A stretch of DNA of 64,000 nucleotides. Source: JAFDXJ01 sp038257845. Its GTDB lineage: Bacteria > Bacteroidota > Bacteroidia > Chitinophagales > Chitinophagaceae. Under the pieces are notes generated by a model that was given only the letters and a program-made list of their open reading frames with translations, ran no database searches and was not told the DNA's origin. The position numbers and the translations under genes are program-made. Numbering within the stretch: position 1 is the stretch's first letter; the number at the start of each line of letters is the position of its first letter. Location of the stretch: assembly GCA_038257845.1 (NCBI GenBank), contig JBBSQL010000006.1, positions 1 through 64,000 of the forward strand. Reading direction: 5' to 3'. This document shows positions 43,025-51,697 of this stretch, in pieces.

Positions 43025-43921
43025 ATGAATCAACACGCATACATTTTTCCCGGGCAGGCTTCACAGTTTCCGGGTATGGGAAAAAATTTATACGATAATA
43101 ATGAAAAAGCAAAGGCGTTATTTGAGCAGGCAAATGATATACTTGGCTTTCGAATTACGGATATCATGTTTACCGGTACGGACGAGGAACTCAAACAAAC
43201 AAATGTTACGCAGCCCGCTGTTTTTTTGCATTCCATCGCAGCCTGGAATTCTATTGAGAACCCGCAGCCTGCTATGGTTGCCGGCCATTCACTCGGAGAA
43301 TTTTCTGCACTGGTAGCAAATGCCTGTTTATCTTTTGAAGACGCATTAAAATTGGTTAGTTTGCGTGCAAGTGCTATGCAAAAAGCCTGTGAAGCAAACC
43401 CCTCCACGATGGCTGCGGTATTGGCATTGGATGAAAAAATAGTGGAGGAAATTTGTATCTCTATTCATAATGAAACCGGTGAAATTGTGGTGCCGGCAAA
43501 TTATAATTGTCCAGGCCAGCTCGTGATCAGTGGTTCTATAAAAGGCGTGGAAATGGCCTGTGAAAAAATGAAAGCAGCCGGTGCAAAGCGTGCTTTGATC
43601 TTACCCGTTGGCGGAGGTTTTCATTCTCCCTGTATGGCGCCTGCGCAGGATGAATTATCAAAAGCAATCGAAGCAACCAACTTTAATATTCCGGTTTGCC
43701 CCATTTATCAAAATGTACATGCATTGCCCGTGAGTGATCCTGCAATGATCCGGCAAAACCTGGAAAATCAATTGACTTCCGCAGTCCGCTGGTCGCAAAC
43801 TATAACCAATATGATTAAAGACGGAGCAGATCATTTCACCGAAACCGGCCCCGGGAAAGTGTTACAGGGTTTGGTGAATAAAATTGATAAAACTGTTGTG
43901 ACGGATGGCGTGCAGGGATAA
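43025..43921 (+). CDS. fabD: Malonyl-CoA:ACP transacylase
   Basis: 298 aa from the ATG at 43025. F-P-G-Q-A-S-Q-F-P-G-M-G is the N-terminal signature; the nucleophile Ser is in G-H-S-L-G-E-F, and the catalytic His is in F-H-S-P-C-M. Q-N-V-H and E-T-G-P-G-K-V-L-Q-G complete the family pattern. It loads malonyl units on ACP for fatty-acid synthesis. It stands alone rather than in a fab operon. Confidence 0.97.
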   Translation: MNQHAYIFPGQASQFPGMGKNLYDNNEKAKALFEQANDILGFRITDIMFTGTDEELKQTNVTQPAVFLHSIAAWNSIENPQPAMVAGHSLGEFSALVANACLSFEDALKLVSLRASAMQKACEANPSTMAAVLALDEKIVEEICISIHNETGEIVVPANYNCPGQLVISGSIKGVEMACEKMKAAGAKRALILPVGGGFHSPCMAPAQDELSKAIEATNFNIPVCPIYQNVHALPVSDPAMIRQNLENQLTSAVRWSQTITNMIKDGADHFTETGPGKVLQGLVNKIDKTVVTDGVQG

Positions 43922-44508
43922 AAGCTGTGAGGATAGAAAACTAAAAACGAACAGATAAAAGATAACAGGTTTAAAAAACAATAAAATTTATCACTTTTCG
44001 ATTTTAGTTTTTAGCTCTTTTACAAAAGATGCAAAGTAAACCTGGAATTGATCCTTAATCTTTCGTCAGAATACAATTTAGCAAAATTCTTTAATTAAAC
44101 ATTTGTTTCTTTAATACCAGACTAAGCCTGGCTTTTATTGTATCTCCTTAGTGCGCTGCGTTAACACTAAGGGAGAGCACGGAATGTTGAAGTTAAGTAA
44201 TTTTTTGAAGGGCATCAAAAAAGGAGCTTTCGAATTATTTAATTTTTCTAAATTTATTTCATTCATATTTCAGGCCAATTTATCTTTCAATTTTTTTTAT
44301 TTTAAAAGCTGGAAATACAATGGGAATATTTTTGGAAGACTCTGGTATTCTTTTTTTTAATTTTTATGCAGTAGCAAAAAACGGAACTATTTTTCAATGG
44401 AAACATTGTGCAGCCAGACCATAAGAAAGTTGAAATTTTATTTGTTTTTTTTTACAGTTTATGTTGGCTGCTGCCGTTTTGTCTACTTATTTGTGATTAT
44501 TTTTTTGG
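43922..44508. other. Gene-free gap with hairpins
   Basis: An imperfect long-loop stem (AAAACTAAAAACG near 43938 with CGATTTTAGTTTT near 43999) may end fabD transcription. A second hairpin at 44144-44175 (arms CTCCTTAGTG and CACTAAGGGAG, 11-nt loop) looks like a degenerate copy of the CTTAGTG-type palindromic repeats seen in other Bacteroidota. Two short open frames at 44151 and 44397 show no protein-like composition. Confidence 0.5.
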
Positions 44509-45021
44509 TTAAAATGGAAACTGTAAAGTTGTTTCAAAAGTCAAGCTGTCACAAGATTTTAAAGTTTTTGTCTTCGATACAAGTCCGATAAACCAATATA
44601 AAATGTATAAATCTTCACTTGTCATTTTACCTGTGTTTTCCTTGAAGTAATTTTTCCCTAAACTGTCTGTAATATAAAATTCTACGTTTGGATGGTCTGT
44701 CTTAAAATATACTGTCGTGTCAATTCCTTTACTACAAAACTTGTCAAAACGATTTATAATACTGTCCCAAGTTGACTTTGCAAATTGTCCTTTATAGTAT
44801 CCATAATTGTTAGCATTAGGTCCACCATAATAGCTTGCATTTAGCTCCTTGTCAACTGAAAGAGCTTGAAATGGACAATTTCCTTCGCACCCAAATCCGG
44901 AAAAAGCTACTGTTACTTTTTTAATTGTACTAAGTTTAGTTTGTTCATTTTTTATTGTCTCTCCACAAGAAAAAATTACAAATAAAAGTACAAGTATCAG
45001 TAAGTTTTTACTAATTGTCAT
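44509..45021 (-). CDS. DUF6438-like lipoprotein
   Basis: 170 aa from the ATG at 45021. Signal peptide with lipobox (L-L-F-V-I-F-S-C). The mature part opens with V-T-V-A-F-S-G-F-G-C-E-G-N-C-P-F-Q-A-L-S-V-D, the pattern of DUF6438 (a G-x-C-P core followed by a D-x-x-x-x-Y-Y-G-G strand). Function unknown. Confidence 0.7.
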   Translation of the reverse strand: MTISKNLLILVLLFVIFSCGETIKNEQTKLSTIKKVTVAFSGFGCEGNCPFQALSVDKELNASYYGGPNANNYGYYKGQFAKSTWDSIINRFDKFCSKGIDTTVYFKTDHPNVEFYITDSLGKNYFKENTGKMTSEDLYILYWFIGLVSKTKTLKSCDSLTFETTLQFPF

Positions 45022-45240
45022 TCGGTTGCAGCTTACGGAACGCATTTATGCAGGCCAGGAAATATCGTTCCGTCAGTTCGGAACTGTTGCCTAATTTATA
45101 ACTTAAAGTTCATTGTTACTACTATCGCTCAATAAAGAAATTTCAGCCCGGAATTACTGCTCAATAATGAACAAAAAGTTCATCGTTTTTTCGTCAGCCC
45201 CGCTTATGAAAAACTGCATGTAAGACGGCGTTTTATTGTC

Positions 45241-45552
45241 CTAAAGCTTGATTGATAGCTGCAATTTTCCACCGAAACCAAGTTCAACAATTTTCTGCAA
45301 TGTAGAAATGCGCACGTCTTTAATGTTGTTTTCAACCCTTGAAATATAAGCTTTGTTTGTGCCGCATTTTTCCGCAAGCTGCTCTTGTGTCAAACCTTGT
45401 TCAAGTCTTGCTTCTTGAATTAAGGCACCAAGTTTAAATGCTTCAAATCCTTTGTCTAATTTGTCACGTTTGGCAGTACCCACTTTACCATAATGCTCGT
45501 CCTTAAATTGAGCAAGTGTCTTAATGTTTTTATTTGCTTTCATAATATTCAT
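45241..45552 (-). CDS. XRE-family HTH antitoxin (HigA-like)
   Basis: 103 aa; ATGs at 45552 and 45543 are both possible. A Cro/C1-type HTH covers residues ~38-90: I-Q-E-A-R-L-E-Q-G-L-T-Q-E-Q-L-A-E-K-C-G-T-N-K-A-Y-I-S-R-V-E-N. Its start lies inside the 3' end of the frameshifted RelE/HigB-like gene, the usual toxin-first order of higBA. With the toxin broken, it may persist as a lone repressor. Confidence 0.85.
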   Translation of the reverse strand: MNIMKANKNIKTLAQFKDEHYGKVGTAKRDKLDKGFEAFKLGALIQEARLEQGLTQEQLAEKCGTNKAYISRVENNIKDVRISTLQKIVELGFGGKLQLSIKL

Positions 45553-45878
45553 TTTTTATTTTTAATGCTTTTTCAATTTCTTGGTTCGGTGTCTTTTGGG
45601 TTTTCTTTTGAAACCCATTTGCAAGAACAACTAAATTTCCTTCGTCAAAAAAGCAAAATATTCTAAAAAATGTCATTCCCGCTTTGAACTCTTATTTCGA
45701 AAAGTTTGTCTGTGCCTGCCAGATATTTTATATAAGTTTCAGGCACTTTCTCAATAATTTCAATTAAATCAAAAGTCCAAACAATTTTGTCCTTAACCTT
45801 TTGTCGTTGTTTCACAAAGAAATCAATGAAGTATTCTTTGTAAAAGATGATGGTCCTTATTTTATTGGTTGGGTTCAA
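45530..45878 (-). pseudogene. HigB/RelE-type toxin, frameshifted
   Basis: The frame from ATG 45878 runs for 71 codons and stops just after a run of six A (plus strand 45665-45670). If one base of that run is removed, reading continues through F-R-I-F-C-F-F-D-E-G-N-L-V-V-L-A-N-G-F-Q and on to K-K-T-Q-K-T-P-N-Q-E-I-E-K-A, ending at a TAA at 45530-45532. That gives a 115-residue protein of the HigB-like RelE-superfamily type, and its end overlaps the antitoxin start. A sequencing or assembly error in the homopolymer cannot be excluded. Confidence 0.85.
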
Positions 45879-46107
45879 GTTTCAAAGATACAAGAGTTGT
45901 CCAAATGTACAACAATGTTTTTTCACTCAATTTAAAATTTCAGGTCAGAATTTTGTCAGCAAAATGGCTGCTTACGTTCCGCCGCTTCGCGTCAGTTGCG
46001 AACTTCGTATCTGATTATATTCTGAAAGATAAAAATTCTTTCGAAATGTAAACGAGAACTTACAACAAAATTTTTAATTGCGCGAAACAACTGTTAGGAT
46101 TAGGCGC

Positions 46108-46515
46108 TTACTTCTTTATGTATTCTTTTGCCGTCATTACAGGAAGCTTTGAACTTTTAAAGTCCTTTTTATTTCTTGTAATTATAATGTCAACTTCATT
46201 TTCAATTGCGGTATGGTATTGAATTGCATTTTCAAAATCCTTAAATTTAGAAACCAGGGCGAGTTCTACAATTTTATCATCTAATGCAGAAACTTTTACT
46301 AATACTTTAAATTTGATTAATGTTTTTCGCGCTTCATCTAGCTTTTGATATTTATTTAATAGATAATGAGTATTTGCAAATGTCAGTGCAGAAACAAAAA
46401 GTTCAACTTTATTATTATCAGCAAGTGTAAATAATTCTTGTGCTTCCTGAAAAAATTCTTCTCTTTTAGAAAGTAAATCAATGACAATATTTGTGTCAAC
46501 TAACAATTTTTCCAT
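46108..46515 (-). CDS. PIN-domain toxin-like protein
   Basis: 135 aa. V-D-T-N-I-V-I-D-L-L at the start carries the first acidic residue; D-F-E-N-A-I-Q-Y-H-T-A-I-E and I-I-T-R-N-K-K-D-F supply the others. The mid-chain Glu of classic VapC is replaced by the L-T-F-A-N-T-H segment, as in PIN proteins paired with DUF6364 antitoxins. It overlaps its partner by one base. Confidence 0.85.
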   Translation of the reverse strand: MEKLLVDTNIVIDLLSKREEFFQEAQELFTLADNNKVELFVSALTFANTHYLLNKYQKLDEARKTLIKFKVLVKVSALDDKIVELALVSKFKDFENAIQYHTAIENEVDIIITRNKKDFKSSKLPVMTAKEYIKK

Positions 46516-46757
46516 TATAAGTATTTTTTAGAAAGATAATCTTTGTAATCCTTTTGGTCACTATAGTTTCCGCTTGGAATTACTCCGGTTAAACTTTCCA
46601 CTAACGGACTAACTTTGGATTTTTTCTCAGACCTTTTGGTTAAAGAATCAAGATAGTTTTCAATAAGTTTTGAAAGGCTAACACTATTCGTTTTTGCATA
46701 GATTTTGGCTTGTTCGATAACGCCTTTGTCGAGATTTAATGTGAGTTTAGTATTCAT
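46515..46757 (-). CDS. DUF6364-like (RHH) antitoxin
   Basis: 80 aa. L-T-L-N-L-D-K-G-V-I-E-Q-A-K-I-Y-A-K-T-N-S-V-S-L-S-K-L-I-E-N-Y-L gives a ribbon-helix-helix opening; a disordered, Ser/Tyr/Asp-rich toxin-binding tail follows. The stop overlaps the PIN gene's start (ATGA-type). The two form a toxin-antitoxin pair. Confidence 0.85.
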   Translation of the reverse strand: MNTKLTLNLDKGVIEQAKIYAKTNSVSLSKLIENYLDSLTKRSEKKSKVSPLVESLTGVIPSGNYSDQKDYKDYLSKKYL

Positions 46758-46830
46758 GATAAATGTATTATGTACAAAAACAATAATTTATTACGTAATG
46801 CGTGAGTTTCGTTGCGCTTACCAGGAACAT

Positions 46831-46906
46831 GCTAACATTTAATTTTCCCATATTTTTTTAATACGCATTCTAACATTAAATTTTGCGCTATTTTTTTAAT
46901 ATCCAT
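46831..46906. repeat. Tandem 38-bp repeat upstream of the metalloprotease gene
   Basis: 46831-46868 and 46869-46906 match at about 31 of 38 positions; shared parts are CTAACATT, AATTTT and TATTTTTTTAATA. A weaker third relative (AACATTTGCGCTGC...TTTCCATT) follows at about 46928. It may be a multiplied promoter segment. Confidence 0.6.
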
Positions 46907-46995
46907 TGATTTATTAGATAAATTAAAAACATTTGCGCTGCTTTTTACTATATTTCCATTCGATAACCTTTCAATCAAAAAAATCAAGAAATTTT

Positions 46996-49623
46996 ATGAA
47001 AAAAATTTTGCTCTTAACGGCAATTATTGGCGGAACATTTTTTGCCGCGAATGCACAAAACAAATCAGGCCTGTGGCGGCCTTTGAAGGAGTCCGCACTT
47101 ACTCAAACAGGTAAAAATGTCTTTGCCAAAAATTATAAACCGGATGCTTTTATAGTGTATGCTTTGGATGAAAATGCCATGGGCAATATGCTCCGGCAGG
47201 CGCCTTCCAATAAAACGACGAGCGCAGCCAAATCGAATTTCATTATTACCATACCTGTTTCCGATGGTTCTCTGGAATCTTTCAGTGTAGTGGAAGCTTC
47301 TGTAATGTCACCTGAATTACAGGCAAAACACCCGGAGATCCGTGCGTATGCAGGTCAGGGTATAACACATCCCGGATCAATCATCCGTTTTGATATGACA
47401 CCATTGGGTTTTCATGCCATGGTTATTTCACCGGATCGTAAAACCATTTATATCAACCCGGTTGACCGCGATAATAAATACTATATCGTATTTGACCGCA
47501 ACCATTTATCCAAAGAAAAATCTGTCTTTGATTGCAGCATGGAAGCCGCGATAGATCAGCCTTTCCAGGGAAATGCAGTGGCGAATAAAAATGCAGATGA
47601 TAGTAAATTACGCACCTATCGCCTGGCACTTTGTGTGACCGGCGAATTTTCAGTAGCGGCCTTAAATGGCGCAGGAGGAACAGATGCTCAAAAGAAAGCC
47701 ATTGTTTTAGCCGACCTCACTACAGACCTCGTAAGGGCAAATGGAATTTATGAAACTGATTTCGGTATCAGCATGGAATTTGTGACCAATGAAACCGACC
47801 TTATTTATCTTGATCCGGCAACAGATCCCTGGACAACTACAAGTTCCTGGAACAGCAAAACGCAAATAACCTGCGATAATGTGATCGGTAATGCCAACTA
47901 TGATATTGGCCACCTCATCGCACATGTTGCAACTACAGGTTCTAATAATGGTAATGCAGGTTGTATTGGTTGTGTATGTAAAACAGGCAGCAAGGGCAGC
48001 GGTTTCAGCGCTCATACAGATGTTACAGGCGACCCGCTTGTAGTGGATTACTGGACGCATGAAATGGGCCACCAATATGGCGCTAACCATACTTTTGATT
48101 TTAGTTATGAAGGTACAATCGCACAGGTTGAGCCTGGTAGCGGATCAACGATCATGGGATATGCAGGCATCACAGGCGCAACAGATTTGCAGCCACATAG
48201 TGATCCTTATTTTAACGCGATCAATATTCAGCAAGTTACAGATTATATAAAAACAGGTGTGGGCGCTTGTGGTGTTGTTACAAGCACTGGTGATGCTACA
48301 CCTACTGCTAATGCAGGCGCGAATTATACGGTTCCTAAAAGCACACCTTTTGCTTTGACAGGCTCAGGCACTGATGCAGATGGTGGTGATGTATTGAGTT
48401 ATGTGTGGGAGCAAAATGACAAATACATTAGTGGTTCATCTAATAAATATCCTAACTCAACTGTAACTACAGGGCCTGTTTTCCGGTCTTATACACCGAC
48501 AACTTCACCAGTTAGAACTTTCCCCGCACTGGCATCCATCCTTGATGGAACGAATACCAATAAATGGGAAGTATTGCCTTCTATAAACCGGACTTTGAAT
48601 TTCCGTTTTACAGTAAGAGATAACCATGCAGGTGGTGGAAATAATAACAGCGATGATGCAGTAGTAACTGTTGTAAATACTTCTGGTCCTTTTGTAGTAA
48701 CTCAGCCGAATACAAATGTTTCATGGGCTGGAAATTCTAACCAAACAATTACATGGGATGTTGCAAGTACAAATACGGGTGCTGTTAGTTGCAGTAATGT
48801 AAAAATATCACTTAGTACAGATGGCGGATTGACTTTCCCAACTGTCTTAGCTGCAAGTACAGCAAATGATGGTTCTGAAAATTTGATGATTCCAAATTCA
48901 CCTTCATCTAATTGCCGTATCAAAGTAGAAGCCGTTGGAAATATATTTTTCGATATTTCTAATACAGATTTCTCGATCACCACTGGCACTTCACAATGCC
49001 CCGGCATGTATGACTTGACCGTGCATAAAAACTTTTATACAGCCGTTGCAATTCCGTTTAATACAGATATAGATGGAACGTTGCAAACAGGCACAGATAA
49101 GGATATGTACAAATTCACTATTACAAATGGTGGTACAATAAATATCTCACTGGATAACCTGGCCGCGGACTTTGATTTACTTTTATACAATAGTTCTAAA
49201 ACGCTGATCGCAAGATCAAAAAAACGCGGAACTTTGGCTGAAAGCATCAATGCAACAGTAACGCCTGGTTTGTATTATACAAAAGTAGTTCCATTTAGTG
49301 GCGCAAGCAGTTCACAGTGTTATACGTTGAATGTTGGCCTGGGTAGTGCTTCTAAATTTGTACAAACTGTTACAGAAGAATCAATGGATATGGTCACTTA
49401 TCCGAACCCCGTACACGATATGCTTACATTGCATATTCCAAAATTTGCACCAACAGATATGCTTACCATTTATGATATGAATGGCAAAGTGATGGTTTCA
49501 CAAAAGATCACGCAAAGCAATACGGTGATCAATGTGCAGCGCTTCAACAAAGGCATGTTCTTTGTGAAGATTACTGAAGCTGATGGCGATGAAACATACA
49601 GTTCCAAGTTTCTGAAGCAGTAA
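46996..49623 (+). CDS. Secreted reprolysin-like zinc metalloprotease with T9SS sorting domain
   Basis: 875 aa from the ATG at 46996, which begins the signal peptide (M-K-K-I-L-L-L-T-A-I-I ending A-A-N-A-Q). An inhibitory N-terminal region, then the zinc site H-E-M-G-H-Q-Y-G-A-N-H, with a G-Y-A-G-I Met-turn-like segment after it. Ig/PKD-type beta domains and a PPC-like domain (D-M-Y-K-F-T-I-T-N-G-G) follow. The end V-T-Y-P-N-P-V-H-D-M-L-T to Y-S-S-K-F-L-K-Q is a type A T9SS C-terminal domain, so the enzyme is exported across the outer membrane. Confidence 0.95.
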   Translation: MKKILLLTAIIGGTFFAANAQNKSGLWRPLKESALTQTGKNVFAKNYKPDAFIVYALDENAMGNMLRQAPSNKTTSAAKSNFIITIPVSDGSLESFSVVEASVMSPELQAKHPEIRAYAGQGITHPGSIIRFDMTPLGFHAMVISPDRKTIYINPVDRDNKYYIVFDRNHLSKEKSVFDCSMEAAIDQPFQGNAVANKNADDSKLRTYRLALCVTGEFSVAALNGAGGTDAQKKAIVLADLTTDLVRANGIYETDFGISMEFVTNETDLIYLDPATDPWTTTSSWNSKTQITCDNVIGNANYDIGHLIAHVATTGSNNGNAGCIGCVCKTGSKGSGFSAHTDVTGDPLVVDYWTHEMGHQYGANHTFDFSYEGTIAQVEPGSGSTIMGYAGITGATDLQPHSDPYFNAINIQQVTDYIKTGVGACGVVTSTGDATPTANAGANYTVPKSTPFALTGSGTDADGGDVLSYVWEQNDKYISGSSNKYPNSTVTTGPVFRSYTPTTSPVRTFPALASILDGTNTNKWEVLPSINRTLNFRFTVRDNHAGGGNNNSDDAVVTVVNTSGPFVVTQPNTNVSWAGNSNQTITWDVASTNTGAVSCSNVKISLSTDGGLTFPTVLAASTANDGSENLMIPNSPSSNCRIKVEAVGNIFFDISNTDFSITTGTSQCPGMYDLTVHKNFYTAVAIPFNTDIDGTLQTGTDKDMYKFTITNGGTINISLDNLAADFDLLLYNSSKTLIARSKKRGTLAESINATVTPGLYYTKVVPFSGASSSQCYTLNVGLGSASKFVQTVTEESMDMVTYPNPVHDMLTLHIPKFAPTDMLTIYDMNGKVMVSQKITQSNTVINVQRFNKGMFFVKITEADGDETYSSKFLKQ

Positions 49624-49644
49624 TTTTTTAAATAAAAAGAATAT

Positions 49645-49677
49645 AGAAGTTGTCCAAAAGACAACTTCTTTTTTTTG
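49645..49677 (+). terminator. Intrinsic terminator after the metalloprotease gene
   Basis: AGAAGTTGTC (49645-49654) pairs perfectly with GACAACTTCT (49660-49669), 5-nt loop, then a run of T. Confidence 0.95.
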
Positions 49678-49763
49678 CCTGAAATCTTCATTACGAACAC
49701 AAAACATATTTTACAATTCAGGGAAAATTTAAAGCGTATTTTTAGCCCTCTTAAAAAAGCATT

Positions 49764-51575
49764 GTGACAGATATTATTTTATTATTACCCGACAACATTG
49801 CCAACCAGATCGCTGCCGGTGAAGTGATTCAACGACCGGCAAGCGCGGTAAAAGAATTGTTGGAAAATGCAGTGGATGCCGAAGCAACGCATATTCAACT
49901 GATCATCGGGGACGCGGGAAAAGCACTCGTGCAGGTTATTGATAATGGAAAGGGGATGAGTGAAACCGATGCCAGGCTTTGTTTTGAGCGGCATGCAACC
50001 AGTAAAATAAAAAATATAGAAGACCTGTTTCATATCCGCACAATGGGATTTCGCGGTGAAGCACTTGCCTCCATCGCCGCCGTTGCACAGGTGGAAATGA
50101 AAACAAAAAGGGCAGAAGATACGCTGGGAGTAATGCTCACCGTGGAGAATAGCGTAGTGACGAGACAGGAACCCTGCGCATGCCCGGTGGGAACGAATAT
50201 CTGCATGAAAAATTTATTTTTTAATGTTCCTGCAAGGCGCAATTTTTTAAAAAGTAATGCCGCGGAAATGCGCCATATTATTGAAGAATTTATGCGTGTG
50301 GCAATGGCATTTCCCAAAATATTTTTTTCACTCGTACATAATGGCCAGGAAGTTTTTCACCTTGATCCCGGTACACATAAACAACGCATTCTGCAGTTGC
50401 TCGGAAATCATTATGCATCCAAACTTGTAACGGTAAATGAAGAAACCGATTACATGAATATTTATGGGTTTACGGGAAAGCCGGATTCCGCGAAGAAAAC
50501 ACGCGGCGATCAATATCTTTTTGTCAACAACCGGTTTATCAAAAGTCCTTACCTGAATCACGCGGTAATGAGCGCTTTCCAGGATATGATAACCAAAGAC
50601 AGTTTTCCTTTATATGTTTTATACATTGATCTTGATCCTTCCGTAGTGGATATTAATGTGCATCCCACAAAACAGGAAATAAAATTTGAGGATGAAAAAA
50701 TAATGTATGCATTTGTACAGGCTGCGATAAAACATGCATTGGCTCAATTCAGTATTTCACCTTCACTTGATTTTACTTTGAATGCAGACATTCAGCAATT
50801 AGATGCAGTAAGTAAACCCTTCAGTGCAGAGAAACAACAACAAGCCGCTTCATCCGGTTTGTACCAGGCTTTTACCCAAAAAAACCAGGCGCACCTGATC
50901 ACGCCGGACAGCAATTTAAAAAACTGGAAAGATTTTTTTGTGCCCGCAGAAATGTCACAAGCGGCGCAACAAATTTTACCCGTAAGACATACAGAAAAAA
51001 AAGTGTTGACGGATACGCCATTGATGCAATTGCATCAAACGTATATCATCGCTGCATGTGAAAGTGGCTTCATGCTAATACACCAGCAACTGGCACATGA
51101 AAGAATTTTATATGATAAATTCATTTCTTTTTCTAAAGAAAAAAAAGCATCTATCCAGCAAAGCCTTTTCCCGCAAACATTACAGCTCACACCCGATGAC
51201 AGTATTTTATTAGAAAGCCTTTTGCCGGACCTGCTGGAACTCGGATACCAGGTAGAGCCTTTTGGCAATCATGCTTTTTTGATACAGGGAACGCCTGCGG
51301 ATATTCCAGTGGGAAATGAAAAAAATGCCATTGAAACTTTACTCGATCAATACAAACATTCCGGCTCCGATGTAAGATTGAGTACAAGAGAAAAACTTAC
51401 CCGTTGTCTCGCGCGGCAGCACGCTGTAAAAGCCGGAGATCCACTTCCACAAAAGGAAATGCAGGCATTAATTCAATCTTTATTTGAATGTATGAATCCA
51501 AATATCACTCCTTCAGGAATACCTGTTTTCCTGGAATTTCGTAAAGATTATATTGATAAAATGTTTGAAAAATAA
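49764..51575 (+). CDS. mutL: DNA mismatch repair protein MutL, endonuclease motifs degenerate
   Basis: 603 aa, start GTG at 49764. The N-terminal GHKL ATPase is intact: N-Q-I-A-A-G-E-V, E-L-L-E-N-A-V-D-A, D-N-G-K-G-M, T-M-G-F-R-G-E-A-L. In the C-terminal dimerisation domain the endonuclease metal motif D-Q-H-A-x-x-E reads H440-Q-Q-L-A-H-E, and the usual C-P-H-G-R-P reads I-T-P-S-G-I-P. So the latent nuclease of MutL-alpha type seems lost. Whether this is general in related Bacteroidota I cannot say from here. Single-gene unit. Confidence 0.95.
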   Translation: MTDIILLLPDNIANQIAAGEVIQRPASAVKELLENAVDAEATHIQLIIGDAGKALVQVIDNGKGMSETDARLCFERHATSKIKNIEDLFHIRTMGFRGEALASIAAVAQVEMKTKRAEDTLGVMLTVENSVVTRQEPCACPVGTNICMKNLFFNVPARRNFLKSNAAEMRHIIEEFMRVAMAFPKIFFSLVHNGQEVFHLDPGTHKQRILQLLGNHYASKLVTVNEETDYMNIYGFTGKPDSAKKTRGDQYLFVNNRFIKSPYLNHAVMSAFQDMITKDSFPLYVLYIDLDPSVVDINVHPTKQEIKFEDEKIMYAFVQAAIKHALAQFSISPSLDFTLNADIQQLDAVSKPFSAEKQQQAASSGLYQAFTQKNQAHLITPDSNLKNWKDFFVPAEMSQAAQQILPVRHTEKKVLTDTPLMQLHQTYIIAACESGFMLIHQQLAHERILYDKFISFSKEKKASIQQSLFPQTLQLTPDDSILLESLLPDLLELGYQVEPFGNHAFLIQGTPADIPVGNEKNAIETLLDQYKHSGSDVRLSTREKLTRCLARQHAVKAGDPLPQKEMQALIQSLFECMNPNITPSGIPVFLEFRKDYIDKMFEK

Positions 51576-51697
51576 TATCTATTTTTTCCAAATAACTAAG
51601 TTTTGTTTCATTCTTATTTCTACTTTTTAAAAAGTGTAAAAATAAAAATTGAAGATTGAGTATTTCATATTAATTTGCTCTTCAAACTAAATTATTT

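Noticed and set aside
44151..44591. Two short plus-strand open frames in the fabD gap
   Set aside because: Phe/Lys-rich AT-derived composition and no start context; treated as chance.
45869..46051. Plus-strand 60-codon open frame
   Set aside because: Lies between two minus-strand toxin-antitoxin units with no family resemblance or start context.
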